From Rhytidiadelphus loreus (taxonomy: Eukaryota > Streptophyta > Bryopsida > Hypnales > Hylocomiaceae), in contig OX344765.1 in the NCBI GenBank assembly GCA_947034895.1, forward strand, positions 9,925,001-9,989,000: a stretch of 64,000 nucleotides of DNA. The letters run 5' to 3'. Both the position numbers and the translations under genes were made by a program. The notes under the pieces are model-generated. The model ran no database searches. It was not told the DNA's origin and was given only the letters and a program-made list of their open reading frames with translations. Of the stretch, positions 13,981-25,354 are shown piece by piece. The first letter of the stretch is position 1, and the number at the start of each line of letters is the position of its first letter.

Positions 13981-14177
13981 ATTCAAACCAAACACCCGTT
14001 ATACAACGAATTTTGGCACGTGGTGATACTTAAAACCTTTTGGCAAGGTCTAGCCTTGCCGCTTTAAAGTTTTAAGTTCATAGACTAGTATCAATTCGCA
14101 CAAATAATTGGTTAGTATCAAAAGAACAACAAAATCAAAGTAGAGTTTGGGAACTACTCCCACAACTCCCAAAATGT

Positions 14178-14310
14178 CAAAGTTTTGGGGCTTGAAGCCT
14201 CCAAATTCAAGAAATAAGTTAGTTAACACAAACAATACTAGAGTTAGGGGATTTCCTCCACCTAAACTCTTGGAAAACAAAGTTTTGGGGCTTGAAGCCT
14301 CCAAATTCAA
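14178..14310. repeat. Direct repeat, two 33-bp copies 100 bp apart
   Basis: The identical 33-bp segment beginning CAAAGTTTTGGGGCTTGAAG starts at 14,178 and 14,278. Spacing is exactly 100 bp and the intervening sequence is unique. Confidence 0.8.
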
Positions 14311-16137
14311 ACAAGAAAAGAAAAGAAAGCTTTGAAGGGGCCCTCCGGACCTTCAAAGTACAAGAGAAAACAAGAAAATAGAAGGAAATAGCCAAAATTT
14401 GGCTTAAAAAGTGCTCCGACAAGTGTCGGTAGCACGACAAGAGCAACAACAAGAATGAAACAAAGAATGAGGGCCACGAACAACCTCAAGGAAGGGCCTT
14501 ATATACTCACTTCCGGCCCCCCCGGTAAGTTGTTCGTAAAATAATCTTCACTTTCAATCTAGATATTTTGCTAAACTACCTAAACGTATTTTCAAAATAA
14601 TCTTTGTTTAATGGGAAGGAAGGTTCTCAAGCGAGTTCCTTCTAGGCCCTAAATGGCCTTAGAATCTTTTCCCAAATCAAATATTTGATTTTCCCAAAGA
14701 TATTTTGAAAACCTACCTAATTAACCGAGATATTTTGTGTTTTAATCTAGGGTTAGTTCTAAATTGGCTTTCTTTAGTCCAAAAGATGGCTTCTTACGCA
14801 AGACAAGTATCTTGGGCAAATCCAATCTTCGATTTTACAAGAGATATTTGCAAAATCAACCCAGATTAATCCAAAATTACCTTTTAAAAGTCAAACTAAG
14901 GGCTGACCCTCTCTATCTTTTGAGGGACAACTTGAAACTGAAAACAAATTGTGCCATCGCGTTCAGAAGACCCCAATTAGCCTAAAGGACCCCTTACCCC
15001 TACCTCTCCGGCCGTTTTAAAGCGCAAATTTGAGTCACGGTAACTCAGAACAAAAGTTAAAAAGCTAACTTTTGGAGTTTGCATCTTTTGATGAAACTGT
15101 CGGTCCTAGGTGGTTTAGAATATTCTTGGGAGTAAGAATTGACCCTTGAAACACTCCATTCGGACACCGCTAGCTCCTGGTTCGCCAGTCAACCCGCCGC
15201 CAAGTTGTAAATTCTTGTAAAATTCGCTGTCGGTTTAATTCTGGTAGTTGGGAATGTCAGAATGTCTTCAAACTTGACAGGGCTCTTTATTGGCATACAA
15301 AACACTATCCTAATTTTTAGTGAGATTTTACCGCAACATTGGTAATTTCTAGGAATTTACGAATGCAGTTTTAAGCGGTTGACTTCCCATGGAGTCATCG
15401 TGGAGTTTTGTAAAATCCCGAAACTTTTGGGCAATCTTTATCAAGATGTCCATCAACTAAGGGCAAAACCAAATCTCCAATAAGAATGCTATTTTTAGCA
15501 ATTCTTTAATAATTTCCACCCAGGGGGGAAATTATTCTTGATACCGGGGGAATTTTGGATGATCGGGCTTCTATTTGACCTCCTGGCATGCTTTGACCTA
15601 GAAAAGCACCTCTCTGTATGTTCCAATCATCATTTCCTCCATCTTGGTCTGTGAATGAATGTATTTCTCAAAATTACCTGTAAATAATAAATCTAACTCT
15701 TTCGAGTTGGATTTGGACTGACTCGGACTAGACTCTAACTTTTAACCAGTTTGTTACATGTATACTTATAGCTGTTGTATTACATGAACAAGACACTAGG
15801 ACTGGTTAACTCTCAAATTCTCACATCGCTCGGAATTACTAACTTAACTACTTATTTCTACTAATAAGACCTAAAATTAGTGAAAATGTAACGTCTTACG
15901 TGTTTCACGCATTTTAGGCCATTACACACCTCTTTGGTAGGGACTTCTACCAAAACCCACAATAATTGTATTTTTATATGTTTTTTCCTATTTTTCACTC
16001 AAAAATTAACTAAAAATCGCGAAAAAGAAGTTCAGAGTTCCAAGTGCCAACTTGAGGGCTCACACAGGGTCATGATTCAGAGCTGAACAAACCTGATAGA
16101 GTTTGTCATATTTCTTCTCATGATGAAGAGTATCATC

Positions 16138-16145
16138 ATATTTAA
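16138..16145. repeat. Left target-site duplication of the giant hAT element (ATATTTAA)
   Basis: These eight bases directly precede the left terminus TAGGGTT and are identical to the eight bases directly after the right terminus (34,567-34,574). hAT transposases produce 8-bp duplications. Confidence 0.85.
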
Positions 16146-16225
16146 TAGGGTTACCAGGACGTCTGGACGTGAAGACGTACGTCCGGACGTCCAGCGTCCG
16201 CGTCCGGACCCCCCCGGACGTCCAG
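16146..16225. repeat. Left terminal and subterminal region of the giant hAT element
   Basis: Starts TAGGGTTACCAGGACGTC and continues with a dense set of GACGT, GTCCGGAC and CGTCC words in both orientations. The right subterminal region (34,470-34,566) has the same vocabulary, including GACGTCCGGACGCG in one orientation. Subterminal motif clusters of this type bind transposase in Ac and other hAT elements. Confidence 0.7.
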
Positions 16226-16261
16226 TTGTTCTGTTTTTTACCTAAGGTAAATAAAAAGTTA

Positions 16262-16500
16262 CCTTCCGACGGCCTGGCCGATCGGACGGCCACTCCCGAT
16301 CCGACGGCCTGATCGGACGGCCAGGTTCGATCCGACGGCCTAATCGAACGGTCCAATCGGGTATGCTCTTCCGATGGTCTGATTGGATGGCCACATCCGA
16401 TCCGACGGCCTGATCCGACGGCCAGGTCCGATCGGACGGGCTGATCGGATATCCTCTTCTGACGGTCTGATCGGACCGCCACATCCGATCCGACGGCCTA
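16262..16500. repeat. TCCGACGGCC array 1 (left end of element)
   Basis: A run of near-palindromic units of about 20-25 bp built from GATCCGACGGCCTGATCGGA and variants, in both orientations. It lies just inside the left terminus and is not immediately upstream of a gene start; the kinase gene points toward it. The open frames that cross it on the minus strand reflect the repeat composition only. Confidence 0.85.
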
Positions 16501-18078
16501 GTTTAATCCAGCCCTTTTCCTTGACAAAAGTATAATGTATGAGTGAAAAAAATTTAGAAATAAAAAATTTTAATTCTGAAAAATCTTTGTGTTGCCCGGT
16601 CTCCCAAGTTTTGAGTTACATGGGCATAACTTTTGTAGAGGAGTACGGATTGAGAAAAAAATTATATTTTCACAAAGGTTTTCCATTTTTCTATCTTAAA
16701 AAAAAATTTAAGAAAATCAGGAGACAAATTCAGCCCATAGGTATCAACCTGAAATCCATTTGTCAACGGAAGGGACGCTTTGTCCTTTAGGGGTTCAAAT
16801 GAGCTATGAAAAGAAATAGAACCCATTGTTGAACTTCGGTATACAATAAGTTTTGTTTAAGGTCCCTATTGACGGTCATGGAAATTATTCTAACAAAAAG
16901 AAAAAGAAAAAGGTACAAGGTCTAAATACTAAATAGCGTCGAAATGCACGATGGTACTATTTTGTTAGGGTTTTATAGAAATGTCATTTTTTTAATTAAC
17001 AAGGATTTAGGCCCAAAAATTAACCCATTCTTGTACTTTAGGGAGTACTGAAAGAATCCCCATTTGAACTCATGAAAGTAATTTGACTTCGAAAAAAATT
17101 AAAATTCTTAAAAATTATGTATCGTTCCCAACTGTAGAATTCAACGCATTTTTATTCTAACCATTTCTTTCTTAAGCCCTAAAGGACCGAGCCATTTTCT
17201 GGGTCCAAAATCACTGAAAACTGCCATTCCAGCTGCAATCATTTACGATGTTGTGAAAATGTTTTCTTTGAAAATGTAACCGTAAGATCTTGAAGTGAAC
17301 TTGTATGAGAGGGTGTGGTAAACTTTTTGGGAGTTTTCACCGTACGGATAAAGAAATATTTGCATTCAAAGTCTTTTTTTTTTTTTTTTCACTATGCCCC
17401 AGAATTTCAGATGCCTTTGACCGCCTCATGCTCAATTTTTTTGCACTACACACCATAAAATTAAAAAAATTTCTTGTAGGTATTGAAGTTGGGCATATGC
17501 ATACCAATTTTCAAAGAAATCCAACACACCTAACACCTCCAAAAAAATTTTGCAATGCCATTATGCCACAATGTCCCAAATATTGACAATGCACTAAGTC
17601 ATCTTTGAATCAGTTTTCCCACCACATACTTTGAGATTTTGAAAATCCGAACGATGGATACAAAGGCATACTTATATTTGACAAGCAAGAAATTTTTATT
17701 TGGGAAAATTTCAAAATCTGAGATTCCTATGACCTTCTGAAGTTTGAAGCTGCTTGGACGATGGGGTTTACAAAGCTTAAAATGAAAACAATCTCCACAC
17801 ACCCTTGCTAATTGCCACCTCAGCATTCAACAACAACAAGTAGTGCCTTTTTCATTCAAGTCATATGTATCTTTCATAGTTTCATGTGACAAAAAATCAT
17901 AAGCATTACTTACTCAAATACACCGAACTTTCAAAATGTATAATTATCATATTCCACATATATGGTCATACATCGACATTGCATAATTAGGCACTACATA
18001 GTGTGCACACGTACATCCTCATTCTATATTTACTACATACCTCTATAGTTTTATGCTACTATAAAGTACGTTGAACTA
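16501..18078. other. Noncoding part of the giant element 3' of the kinase gene
   Basis: AT-rich with a 19-base T run near 17,371-17,389. It contains degenerate relatives of the TTAA-bounded element described at 35,004: GTCCTTTAGGGGTTC at about 16,781 and CTTAAGCCCTAAAGGACCG at about 17,172. No gene is recognised. The kinase 3' untranslated region is expected at its right edge. Confidence 0.45.
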
Positions 18079-19575
18079 CTAATATGAATGGCGGAAGTGC
18101 TCATCCGGCACAGGCCAATTGCACCGACCAGAAAAGAAATTGATGATGTGAGACAAACCGCCACGGTAATTCGAACCTTCACTGCAAGGCCGCTCCATGT
18201 ATGAGTGAAACATAAGGGCCAAAACATGGTGACTCAACTTCGTCAGTTCAGCTGATTCCCGATGCAACTTGTAGTATTCTTCAGACATGCAATCCTTGTT
18301 GATGCATTGAGCGAGTTTACAAACCGCATATTCTTCTGATGCACGTGATAGATTTGGAATGATTGACCCATCTGCATCTCTTTTGTGCACATATGCAATC
18401 TTCGGGTCCACCCACCACCTCTTTCTCAAAGCCTCCTCCATGTCACTCGCACATGTAAACGTGTACAAAGACTTCATTGGTTCAGAAGCTACGGTAGTCA
18501 TGCCCCAATCGCAGACTCCAATGTACATGTGTGACTCGTCTTCAGGAAAGTGAAACATTATGTTGTCTGGAGAGATGTCATTGTGAAGATGTCCAAAAAT
18601 GTGCACCGCATTCATGATGTGCAATAATGCCCATGCGAGTTGCGTGCGCTTCTTCCTAAATCGTCCGAGACGGTAAGCTTCAATCAACTCTACCTCTGTT
18701 GGCCTCGAATAGTGCAACCGAATGGCAATGTTGTCTGGATAATCATTATCCAAGTGCATCATGTGCCGTAGTGTTCCGCCATTCCACCAATACGAATACC
18801 CTTCATTTGTTATTCCATGAACTGCAGCAAACCGTATAACTCCAGGATGTGGAATCCGCACTGCCATTGACTCGTTCTGGTGTTCCAATCTCGCAAGATG
18901 AGGCTGTGTGCGGTGTTGATTGGATAGCTTTGCTGCAAACTCCCAAAATGTAGCTATCCCTGGACACCCTTCAATTCGAACCCTACGAATTGTTGCATAT
19001 CCACCCTTCATGGTTTTTTGGTCTTGAGCGATTACTCGTGCTGTGTCGGGAAGCGCTATGAGGTGTTGTCTGCCCCAATCCAGTTCAGCCACTCCATCAG
19101 TGCTATTCCACCAACCCAAAGATCCTCGTCTGTTACGGCTCTTTGCAAACGGCTTGCATCGTGCAACAAACAAGTCAGCTTTTAGAATGACTTCACGAAA
19201 ATCCTCATCATTTTTCCGATATTGAGAGCCATACCTTGCTAGCACCATTGATGCATTCCACAATGCATCGTGGACCCTATTCTCCAAGAATTTTGGAAAG
19301 CCTTTCTTCTCCGTCTCGTGGTGCCATTCCGGAACGCTAAGCGCATTCATCATCAGTTGCCACATATCCGCCTTGAATTTTTGCGAGCACTCCTCGTTGT
19401 ACCTAACGTATTTGTTGTGTAGTGACATTGTGGTTTCCGACTCATAGAAATTGACGATCAACTTGATCAAAAATCTCTTGCATGCATCAGAGGGAATGTC
19501 CCTACTTGCCTCATTGTGTGAACCTCCTTCATGCTCCATTTGTTTCCTCTTTGCAGCCTTCTTTGTTCGTGGCAT
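18079..19575 (-). CDS. Protein-kinase-like cargo protein (498 aa)
   Basis: Single-exon intact frame. I start it at the ATG at 19,575 (MPRTKKAAKRKQ), although the frame stays open to 20,022, because the extra sequence translates the GC-rich promoter array and a TATA box lies at 19,808-19,815. The N-terminus is basic (likely nuclear). Residues about 185-460 look like a protein kinase: a Gly-containing loop (KGGYATIRR, 190-198), a candidate ATP lysine (FAAK, K216), HPGVIRF, a hinge-like WWNGGTLR, the catalytic loop H331-N-D-I-S-P-D-N338 and D356-W-G in place of DFG. The catalytic Asp and both metal-binding positions (N338, D356) are kept, so activity is possible; the Arg of HRD is replaced by Asn. 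The first 180 residues match nothing I know. Substrate unknown. It is transcribed toward the left terminus and shares promoter architecture with the other three genes of the element. Confidence 0.75.
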   Translation of the reverse strand: MPRTKKAAKRKQMEHEGGSHNEASRDIPSDACKRFLIKLIVNFYESETTMSLHNKYVRYNEECSQKFKADMWQLMMNALSVPEWHHETEKKGFPKFLENRVHDALWNASMVLARYGSQYRKNDEDFREVILKADLFVARCKPFAKSRNRRGSLGWWNSTDGVAELDWGRQHLIALPDTARVIAQDQKTMKGGYATIRRVRIEGCPGIATFWEFAAKLSNQHRTQPHLARLEHQNESMAVRIPHPGVIRFAAVHGITNEGYSYWWNGGTLRHMMHLDNDYPDNIAIRLHYSRPTEVELIEAYRLGRFRKKRTQLAWALLHIMNAVHIFGHLHNDISPDNIMFHFPEDESHMYIGVCDWGMTTVASEPMKSLYTFTCASDMEEALRKRWWVDPKIAYVHKRDADGSIIPNLSRASEEYAVCKLAQCINKDCMSEEYYKLHRESAELTKLSHHVLALMFHSYMERPCSEGSNYRGGLSHIINFFSGRCNWPVPDEHFRHSY

Positions 19576-19784
19576 CGTGATAAACTTCTTGTACAAATGA
19601 ATATTCGCAAAATGAAATGATAATTTCAAGTTCAAGTGAAACTCGAACCAAAACTGAAAAAAATGGCAATAAGGGGCCCCCAAAATCGCACTCTTGCTTT
19701 CCCAAGAAGAGGAACCAATGGGGGCATGAACCACCAAGCTCTCCGCTTCACTCTTGCAATATGCAAGAGGGAAAACAAAAGTGA

Positions 19785-20010
19785 GGATCGGACGGGCCCG
19801 TCCGACTCTCTTATACCTTTCCGACGCCCTTTTCCGACGCACGGTCCGCGTCGGAAATCCGACGCCCACGACGCGGCCGACAGATTGGACGGCCGATCGA
19901 TCCAACGGCCCCCACGAGGCGGATGGGCTGCCGTGCGACAGATCGGATGGCGCGGCAGGATGACAGATCGGACGGCGCGGCAGGCCGACAGATCGGACGG
20001 CTCCGATAAA
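19785..20010. promoter_or_regulatory. TCCGACGGCC array 2, upstream of the kinase-like gene
   Basis: CpG-dense run of TCCGAC, CCGACGCC, GATCGGACGG and GGCCGAC words. Its gene-side edge is about 210 bp upstream of the kinase-like ATG. It shares its vocabulary with the arrays before the other genes and at both ends of the element. Proposed role: binding sites for an element-encoded protein; this is inference. Confidence 0.7.
19808..19815 (-). promoter_or_regulatory. TATA box (TATAAGAG) of the kinase-like gene
   Basis: On the minus strand TATAAGAG is followed closely by GGACGGGCCC on the upstream side of transcription start spacing; the RING-gene promoter has TATATGA next to the same GGACGGGCCC word. 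It lies about 233 bp before the chosen ATG, which supports that start. Confidence 0.5.
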
Positions 20011-21423
20011 TGGTATTTTCACCCCTTAATCCTTTAGGGGGGCCGAGCATGCCAAATTTGGTCGTTTTAAACAGAATTTTGGAAATTAAAACACTTTCCT
20101 AATCTCATTTGACTGTGAGGTGTAAATGAAATGTGAGGGCACGGAAATTTCGCTTCCAATGAGCCATTGGCCATCAAATTTGGAGCAATAATGACTTATC
20201 TATGGCAATTTGAAGTTGGGATTTAGAAAGTTTCAAAATACACTGTGGGACATGTTTCTCTATCAAATTTATTTGTATATAACGAAAGGGAGCATGAAAA
20301 CTTCACCATAATGTTCATTATAATTTTTCCTATTTTCTATAAAAATTTCATCGTAAAGTGAGCTCTTTTGTAATTACTACGATTTTTCAAAGATAGAAAC
20401 TCTAGAAAATCTTATAAATTTCATTTTTTTCCCAAAAAATATTAAAAATTCAGATCTGATAGAAGACATGAATGGTTATTTGTGAAAAATAATAACTTAA
20501 ATTAAATGATAAAATTTTGATATGAAAATTTGATTCCAAAAGAATTCAAGAGTTTGCTTGGGGCTCCTTAGGCCCTAAAGGGTTAATCCTTTACTTCCTA
20601 AGAAGCCCATTTTTGGACTCACATTTTTGCAACAATTTCGAAGAGTTTATATGGAGATTTTTATTTATTTTAATAAAAATATTTCTTTTAAACCAATGCA
20701 TCCAATATTCTTTTTTTTTTTGCTTGAAACAAATGGACAATTTGCATGCAATATTCTTCACTCAAGCTAATGATATAATGAAATTTTTCATTTAGATTAT
20801 ACTTTCCACGATACGAACATTCAAAGTTTGTAACTTAAAATCATGAATTAGCATTCCAAGTGGAAGAAAAGAATTTCTTTCAAGATAATCCTATGATAGC
20901 CCACAAAACAAGAAAATCCATAACTTTCGCATCATAAATCCAATTGGAATGAATCAAAGCATCCCATTTAGAAAAATCCAATATAATATACAAGAAAATA
21001 AAAAATCATCTTTGATTCAAATTTCTAGTGTATTTTTTGGGTTGCTCGGTCTCACCCATTTTGAAGTTAATAGGTTATGGTGCAAAAAAATTTGCGCACG
21101 GACACCAACAAAAACATAATGGTAAAAGCTGGGCCATTGCTATACTTAGCTTCCAAAACACCATGGCTTGATCCATTGCATAGCAATGGCATTCAATAAT
21201 ACCATGAACATGAGAAATCTATCATTCTAATAATATATTTCAATACATCGCAATTGTAGCGGTTTTGCATTGTACGTGACGACGGACGACCACTCATTGA
21301 CACCATTACACTATGCTTGCTACATTCTATATTGCATCATTGTATGGAAAACAACTAAATCTAAATTTAGAGCCCATATTGTAAGACAAACAATACAATA
21401 GTGTATTAGTGTTTGATTCGGCT
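20011..21423. other. Noncoding AT-rich spacer between the two minus-strand cargo genes
   Basis: No gene seen. It contains CCTTAATCCTTTAGGGGGGCC near 20,024 and CCCTAAAGGGTTAATCC near 20,573, which look like decayed ends of the TTAA-bounded family, and an A/T-rich middle. The right edge should hold the 3' end of the Gly-rich gene. Confidence 0.4.
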
Positions 21424-22428
21424 TCATTCGGAATCTGAATCCGTGTCATCTCTCTGACTTGGGCCTGTAGGACCACCACCATAAACACCGAGATATGGTC
21501 CTCCGCCATAGTAGTCGGGAACATATCCGCTTTGCCCACTTCCTTGTCCATAATTTGCGGAGGAATGACCTCCAAAAGTTGGAGGAGGAATTGAATCACC
21601 GTGGAGTGATCCTCTTTGAGTTGAACCGCCATAATAAGAGCCTCCAACGTTTTGAGAGCCATGTTGGGGGTCATGGCCATAGTGTGAACCATAGGACCCA
21701 TGTGGTGGGTCATATGCACCACGGTCACGTTGGTAGAATCCATCATACCCATCTTGTCGACCACGGTCCTCTACGCTTCTACGCATCGCTTCTTGCATTT
21801 GTTGTTCGTATTCAATGTCTTCTCGATCTTTTTTACGCTCGTGCTCCTCTCCCAATGTCACTGGTGCTGGAGCTTCACCCTCATCACCGTCACTCGACCA
21901 TTCATCTTCTCCACGTGGCACCACAACTGCAGGAAATCCAAACTGCCCTCGATTGGACCACTCTGGCTGGCAATCACTTGCAGCAGTCCAGCTAGTATAA
22001 ATCATTGCATCATTCCGATTCAAACTATCCACATGTTTCCCATAAATGGTACGCCAATCCACATCTTTGTGGAGTACAATCTCTGCCCAAACCATAGCCA
22101 TGTTAGAATAGTTCATTATATTAGGTTTGGAGTCACGTAAACCCGCTGAACGTGTTACTTCTTCGTAACGGTGAAGAAAGTGTCGGCTCCTATATGTGGA
22201 CATTTGTCCTTCCCATCGACGAACTTGGCCTTCAGCACGTTCTCGTGACCACATTCTAGAGAGGTGAGTCATCTTCACGTACTTCTTGCATGTGGTGCAG
22301 TCCCAAACTTTCTTTGGCTCTTCTTCCCATCCATCTTCAGCTACGCAATTAGGGTTTTTCCAGTCAACCCAATTCATATCTTGAGATTTCCCTTTCTTAC
22401 TCTTACTTGATGGTTTAGGGCGAGACAT
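21424..22428 (-). CDS. Gly/Tyr-rich cargo protein with a UIM-like motif and the shared N-terminal domain (334 aa)
   Basis: Single-exon intact frame; start taken at MSRPKPSSKSKKGK (22,428), since the extra 23 upstream residues are hydrophobic and not needed. Residues 1-15 are basic (nuclear-type). Residues 42-125 form a domain also found in the 1084-aa RING-like protein: CKKYVKM at 47-53, FLHR at 84-87, INY-like MNY at 105-107, VDW at 123-125, with spacing C to H of 39 residues in both proteins. Residues about 204-221 (EYEQQMQEAMRRSVED) fit the ubiquitin-interacting-motif pattern (acidic, then A-x3-S-x2-D/E). The C-terminal 100 residues are low-complexity G/Y/S/H, as in proteins that phase-separate or bind nucleic acid, with an acidic DDTDSDSE tail. 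Function unknown; it could be the element's DNA-binding or anti-silencing factor, but this is speculation. Confidence 0.75.
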   Translation of the reverse strand: MSRPKPSSKSKKGKSQDMNWVDWKNPNCVAEDGWEEEPKKVWDCTTCKKYVKMTHLSRMWSRERAEGQVRRWEGQMSTYRSRHFLHRYEEVTRSAGLRDSKPNIMNYSNMAMVWAEIVLHKDVDWRTIYGKHVDSLNRNDAMIYTSWTAASDCQPEWSNRGQFGFPAVVVPRGEDEWSSDGDEGEAPAPVTLGEEHERKKDREDIEYEQQMQEAMRRSVEDRGRQDGYDGFYQRDRGAYDPPHGSYGSHYGHDPQHGSQNVGGSYYGGSTQRGSLHGDSIPPPTFGGHSSANYGQGSGQSGYVPDYYGGGPYLGVYGGGPTGPSQRDDTDSDSE

Positions 22429-22707
22429 GATAACCTTGATTACAATGAAGATAATTGATGTCCGAATTTTCCCAAAATATTGCACCAAGTGCACCAAGTG
22501 CTTCTCACTTCAAAATTCAAATGCAATGGAGTGAAACGGTTTTCTAATTCACAATTCCTCGCATACAAGAAATTATTCAAACCACATCACTTAAAACCAC
22601 CAAGTATCCAAGCACAACCGTTCACACACCAAACCGAAAGGGGCGCGCAGAGCCACAAATTCACATCGGGCACTGGAAAACCCACTTCGGGAGGGAAACG
22701 GCTGTGG

Positions 22708-22957
22708 AAAAATGAGGCGTCGGAAACGCTATTTATGACTTCCGACGGCGCTTTAGGGTCCGTCCGAATCCGACGGCCTGTTTTCCGACGCCCCCATCGT
22801 GCGGCCCGAAACTGTCACACGATGGATCGCACGGTCACCGAGAAAGTGCGGACGCACCGACATGCGGACGAATAGCTCGGACGGGGCGTCGGAAGCTCGA
22901 ACGAGGCGTCGGCAGATCGGACGGGGCGTCGGAAGGGCGGAGGGGCCGTCCGGCGAG
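22708..22957. promoter_or_regulatory. CCGACG/GCGTCGG array 3, upstream of the Gly-rich gene
   Basis: Repeats of GGCGTCGGAA, TCCGACGGC and CGGACGGGGCGTCGG over about 250 bp, about 280 bp before the Gly-rich ATG. The variant here is more often GACGGGGCGTCGGAAG than TCCGACGGCC, so the motif core appears to be CCGACG/CGTCGG. Confidence 0.7.
22729..22737 (-). promoter_or_regulatory. TATA-like element (CATAAATAG) of the Gly-rich gene
   Basis: On the minus strand CATAAATAG lies at the gene-side part of array 3, about 300 bp before the ATG, the same relation as at the other three genes. The first base differs from the TATA consensus. Confidence 0.4.
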
Positions 22958-23291
22958 GAGAATTTTGGAAAACAAGGGGAGTTTTGCCCCTTTTGAAATT
23001 GCAGGCTTTGCCCTGCAGCAGGGGCAACGAAGGGGGCAATTCAGCTTACCCTTTTTTGGCCCCCCCTATGAGCACGTAAAAAATTTTGGAACTGAACCGT
23101 ACGATCTAAAATGTTGCTTGTAACACACTAAACCCTTGTATAACATGTAGAAGGAAAATAAGAAGAAGAAAGAAGTATGGAATTTTTGAATTCCCAAATT
23201 CATGAGGGTTTTGCTATGCCCTTGAAAAATTAGGATCCCATTGCTTCGAAATGCGTAATTTTTTGGATAAATCATGTACATCCATTACATC

Positions 23292-23601
23292 AGATTTCAG
23301 GCCTGTGAGAGACCCTGAGTTCTCTGATGTTCCCGGACTGTGGGAACGTCGGAGAACAGCAGTCCGACCTGGCACAGAGACTGCCAGGTCGGACTGCATT
23401 AATGAATTAATTAAAAAATATTATTTTAAATATTTTTATAAAAAAAAATATTATTTTTTAAATATTATTTTAAAATTAAAAATTTTATTTTTTATTTTTT
23501 TTATTTTTTTATTTTTTTAATAATTAATTAATGAGACTGTCCGGCCATGGTTCGCAGCATGGGGAACCATGGCCGGAAGGTCTCTCGCAGGCCTGAAATC
23601 T
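23292..23601. mobile_element. 310-bp foldback/MITE element with GC-rich arms
   Basis: Terminal inverted repeats of at least 23 bp, AGATTTCAGGCCTG(T/C)GAGAGACC, differ at one base. The left arm contains a perfect hairpin (GCAGTCCGACCTGGCA and its complement near 23,361-23,397), the right arm another (CCATGGTTC and GAACCATGG). The middle about 120 bp is almost only A and T. No target duplication was clear. No coding capacity. A relative lies at 42,777-43,081. Confidence 0.75.
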
Positions 23602-23661
23602 AATCTAATGCTCTAATTCGCTTTCTTGAAATAATTGTAGAAATTATTGAACTACGGTTAT

Positions 23662-24231
23662 CTCGGGGGGTCATTTAGAGTGTCCATTAGAAACCAAGTG
23701 TGAACAAAACTTTGGACCCCCTATATATTTTTTGAATTTTAAATAAAACAAAATTAAAAAAATATGAATAGATTTTCCTACTTGAAAAGTTTATGTTTTG
23801 AATTATTGATATTTTTATTTGTTAATAATAATTAGTTACAAATTTTTGAAGTAAAAAGATACACTGTAGAACTGAAAAATAGCTTTCACACCCCTCTATT
23901 ATATAAGAAAAAATTGTCTAAAAAATGAACAAAAAATTCCTAAAAATAACTCATTATTGAAAGCTCGTTTTGAATTGAATATTGACTCAATGGTCATCTA
24001 AATGTGTCCTCTATAATTATTTCAATTGAAAAACATGCCATTTTAGTTCATTTTCAAGTTTCAACCTCTTCTAGAAATCATTTCATATTTTATTTGAGTT
24101 GGAAATTTTGGCAATAGAAAGCTATAGTCATTATTAAACAATGTTCAAAATTTTAGGTTGAAATTATAGTTTATTAGAAACCACTTGTTCACACGTGATT
24201 TGTTATAGTAGAACTAAGTGCACCCCCCAAG
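23662..24231. mobile_element. Nonautonomous hAT MITE, copy 1 (570 bp)
   Basis: Flanked by exact 8-bp duplications ACGGTTAT (23,654-23,661 and 24,232-24,239). Ends CTCGGGGGGTCATTTAGAG and, on the opposite strand, CTTGGGGGGTGCACTTAG form imperfect inverted repeats that extend about 45 bp to GTGTGAACAA in both. No open frame. Two more copies are at 38,610 and 44,555. This copy sits inside the giant element, so it inserted after that element formed. Confidence 0.85.
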
Positions 24232-25354
24232 ACGGTTATGGCCTTATGGCTTATGGGGCACTTACAACTGCATTTTTTGAGTAAAGAAAGAGAGATTCCA
24301 TAATTGTTGACCATGTAAAAGTAGAAAAACTACCTAGAATAATTTATTTGAAGAAATATTTATTTTTTGCTCAAATGTTCCCACTCTCTTTCAGTTCCAC
24401 AAAAACATGTAGAACTTCTTTTCTAGTTAATAGTTATCAATCTCACTAGCAATTGCATGCAAAAATGAACTCTACCGATTTATAGATTTATTTTGGCAAC
24501 ACTCAAGAACATGCTCTAATAGGCTAGAACTTTGAATAAAGAGATTATCCATAATTCTATAATATAATATATTTTTGTGCAATACTGCAAGGTATGAAAG
24601 CTTAACATTTCGTCATACATATAATTAATGAAACCTAAATTAATAGATTAATGAATTCAACTTTAGAAAAATTGGTGAAGGCCTTCAAGTTGGCCCCTCT
24701 CTCCCCCTTCTCAATGAAATGAAAAAATATATCAATATAGGGTATATGGTGAAATTTTTTCCATATTACAATGTCATGAATTCATGAATGAGTAGTACAT
24801 TTTACAAGTAAATAAAAAACTTTCAAATGATCATATGTGACGTTCTCCTTCTATTAATTCTCGTACATGAGTGATCATCATATTCAATTGTCAATTTTGT
24901 GGGACAACCTTTCACTTTATGAATTTCCACTATGCCATGTAATAATTCATACCCGGAAACATAGAAATGAATAACTAATTAGTCGACAAGGTTCACATGT
25001 ATAGTACATTTAAATTATCACATGTAGACTACAAGTTCAATGGATCAATTACACAATGGTCTCTACATTCAAATTACATTTCAATTTTCAACCAACATTT
25101 CCACATTGACTTTTTAAATCATATCTTAAAATCATAGAAGAAGTCATGTACTTTGTGGATCCAAAAAAATAAATGTCTTCAAATTGCAATGTAATAATGT
25201 ATCCATGTAACCATGTATAGAGGGCGAGCCAAAATTGCTACTAGTGGATATTGGGATGGTGGGAATACTCGGTGAAATCGTAAAAGTGATGCCGCATGCT
25301 GCACCAATTTTTTGTTGAGCACGTGAATATTTTATATGGAAATTTAATAATTTG

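Larger units (their letters stand above)
12931..15935. other. Repeat-rich noncoding region, possible decayed retrotransposon
   Basis: This stretch contains three kinds of tandem or near-tandem repeat (listed separately) and short GC-rich patches but no gag, protease, reverse transcriptase or integrase motif. Near its right edge (about 15,888-15,928) a segment starts TGTAACGTC and ends CATTACACA, which could be an LTR terminus, but no second LTR was found. I give the retrotransposon idea only low weight. Confidence 0.3.

Noticed and set aside
12931..15935. Complete LTR retrotransposon
   Set aside because: No LTR pair, primer-binding site or protein motif could be seen; kept only as a possible remnant.
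16060..16484. Minus-strand open frames (80-140 codons) across the left array
   Set aside because: They translate the CpG-rich repeat units in two frames at once and show only R/S/D/P-rich periodic sequence.
19576..20022. N-terminal extension of the kinase-like gene to 647 residues
   Set aside because: The added part translates the promoter array and passes through the TATA box; the ATG at 19,575 begins a normal basic N-terminus.
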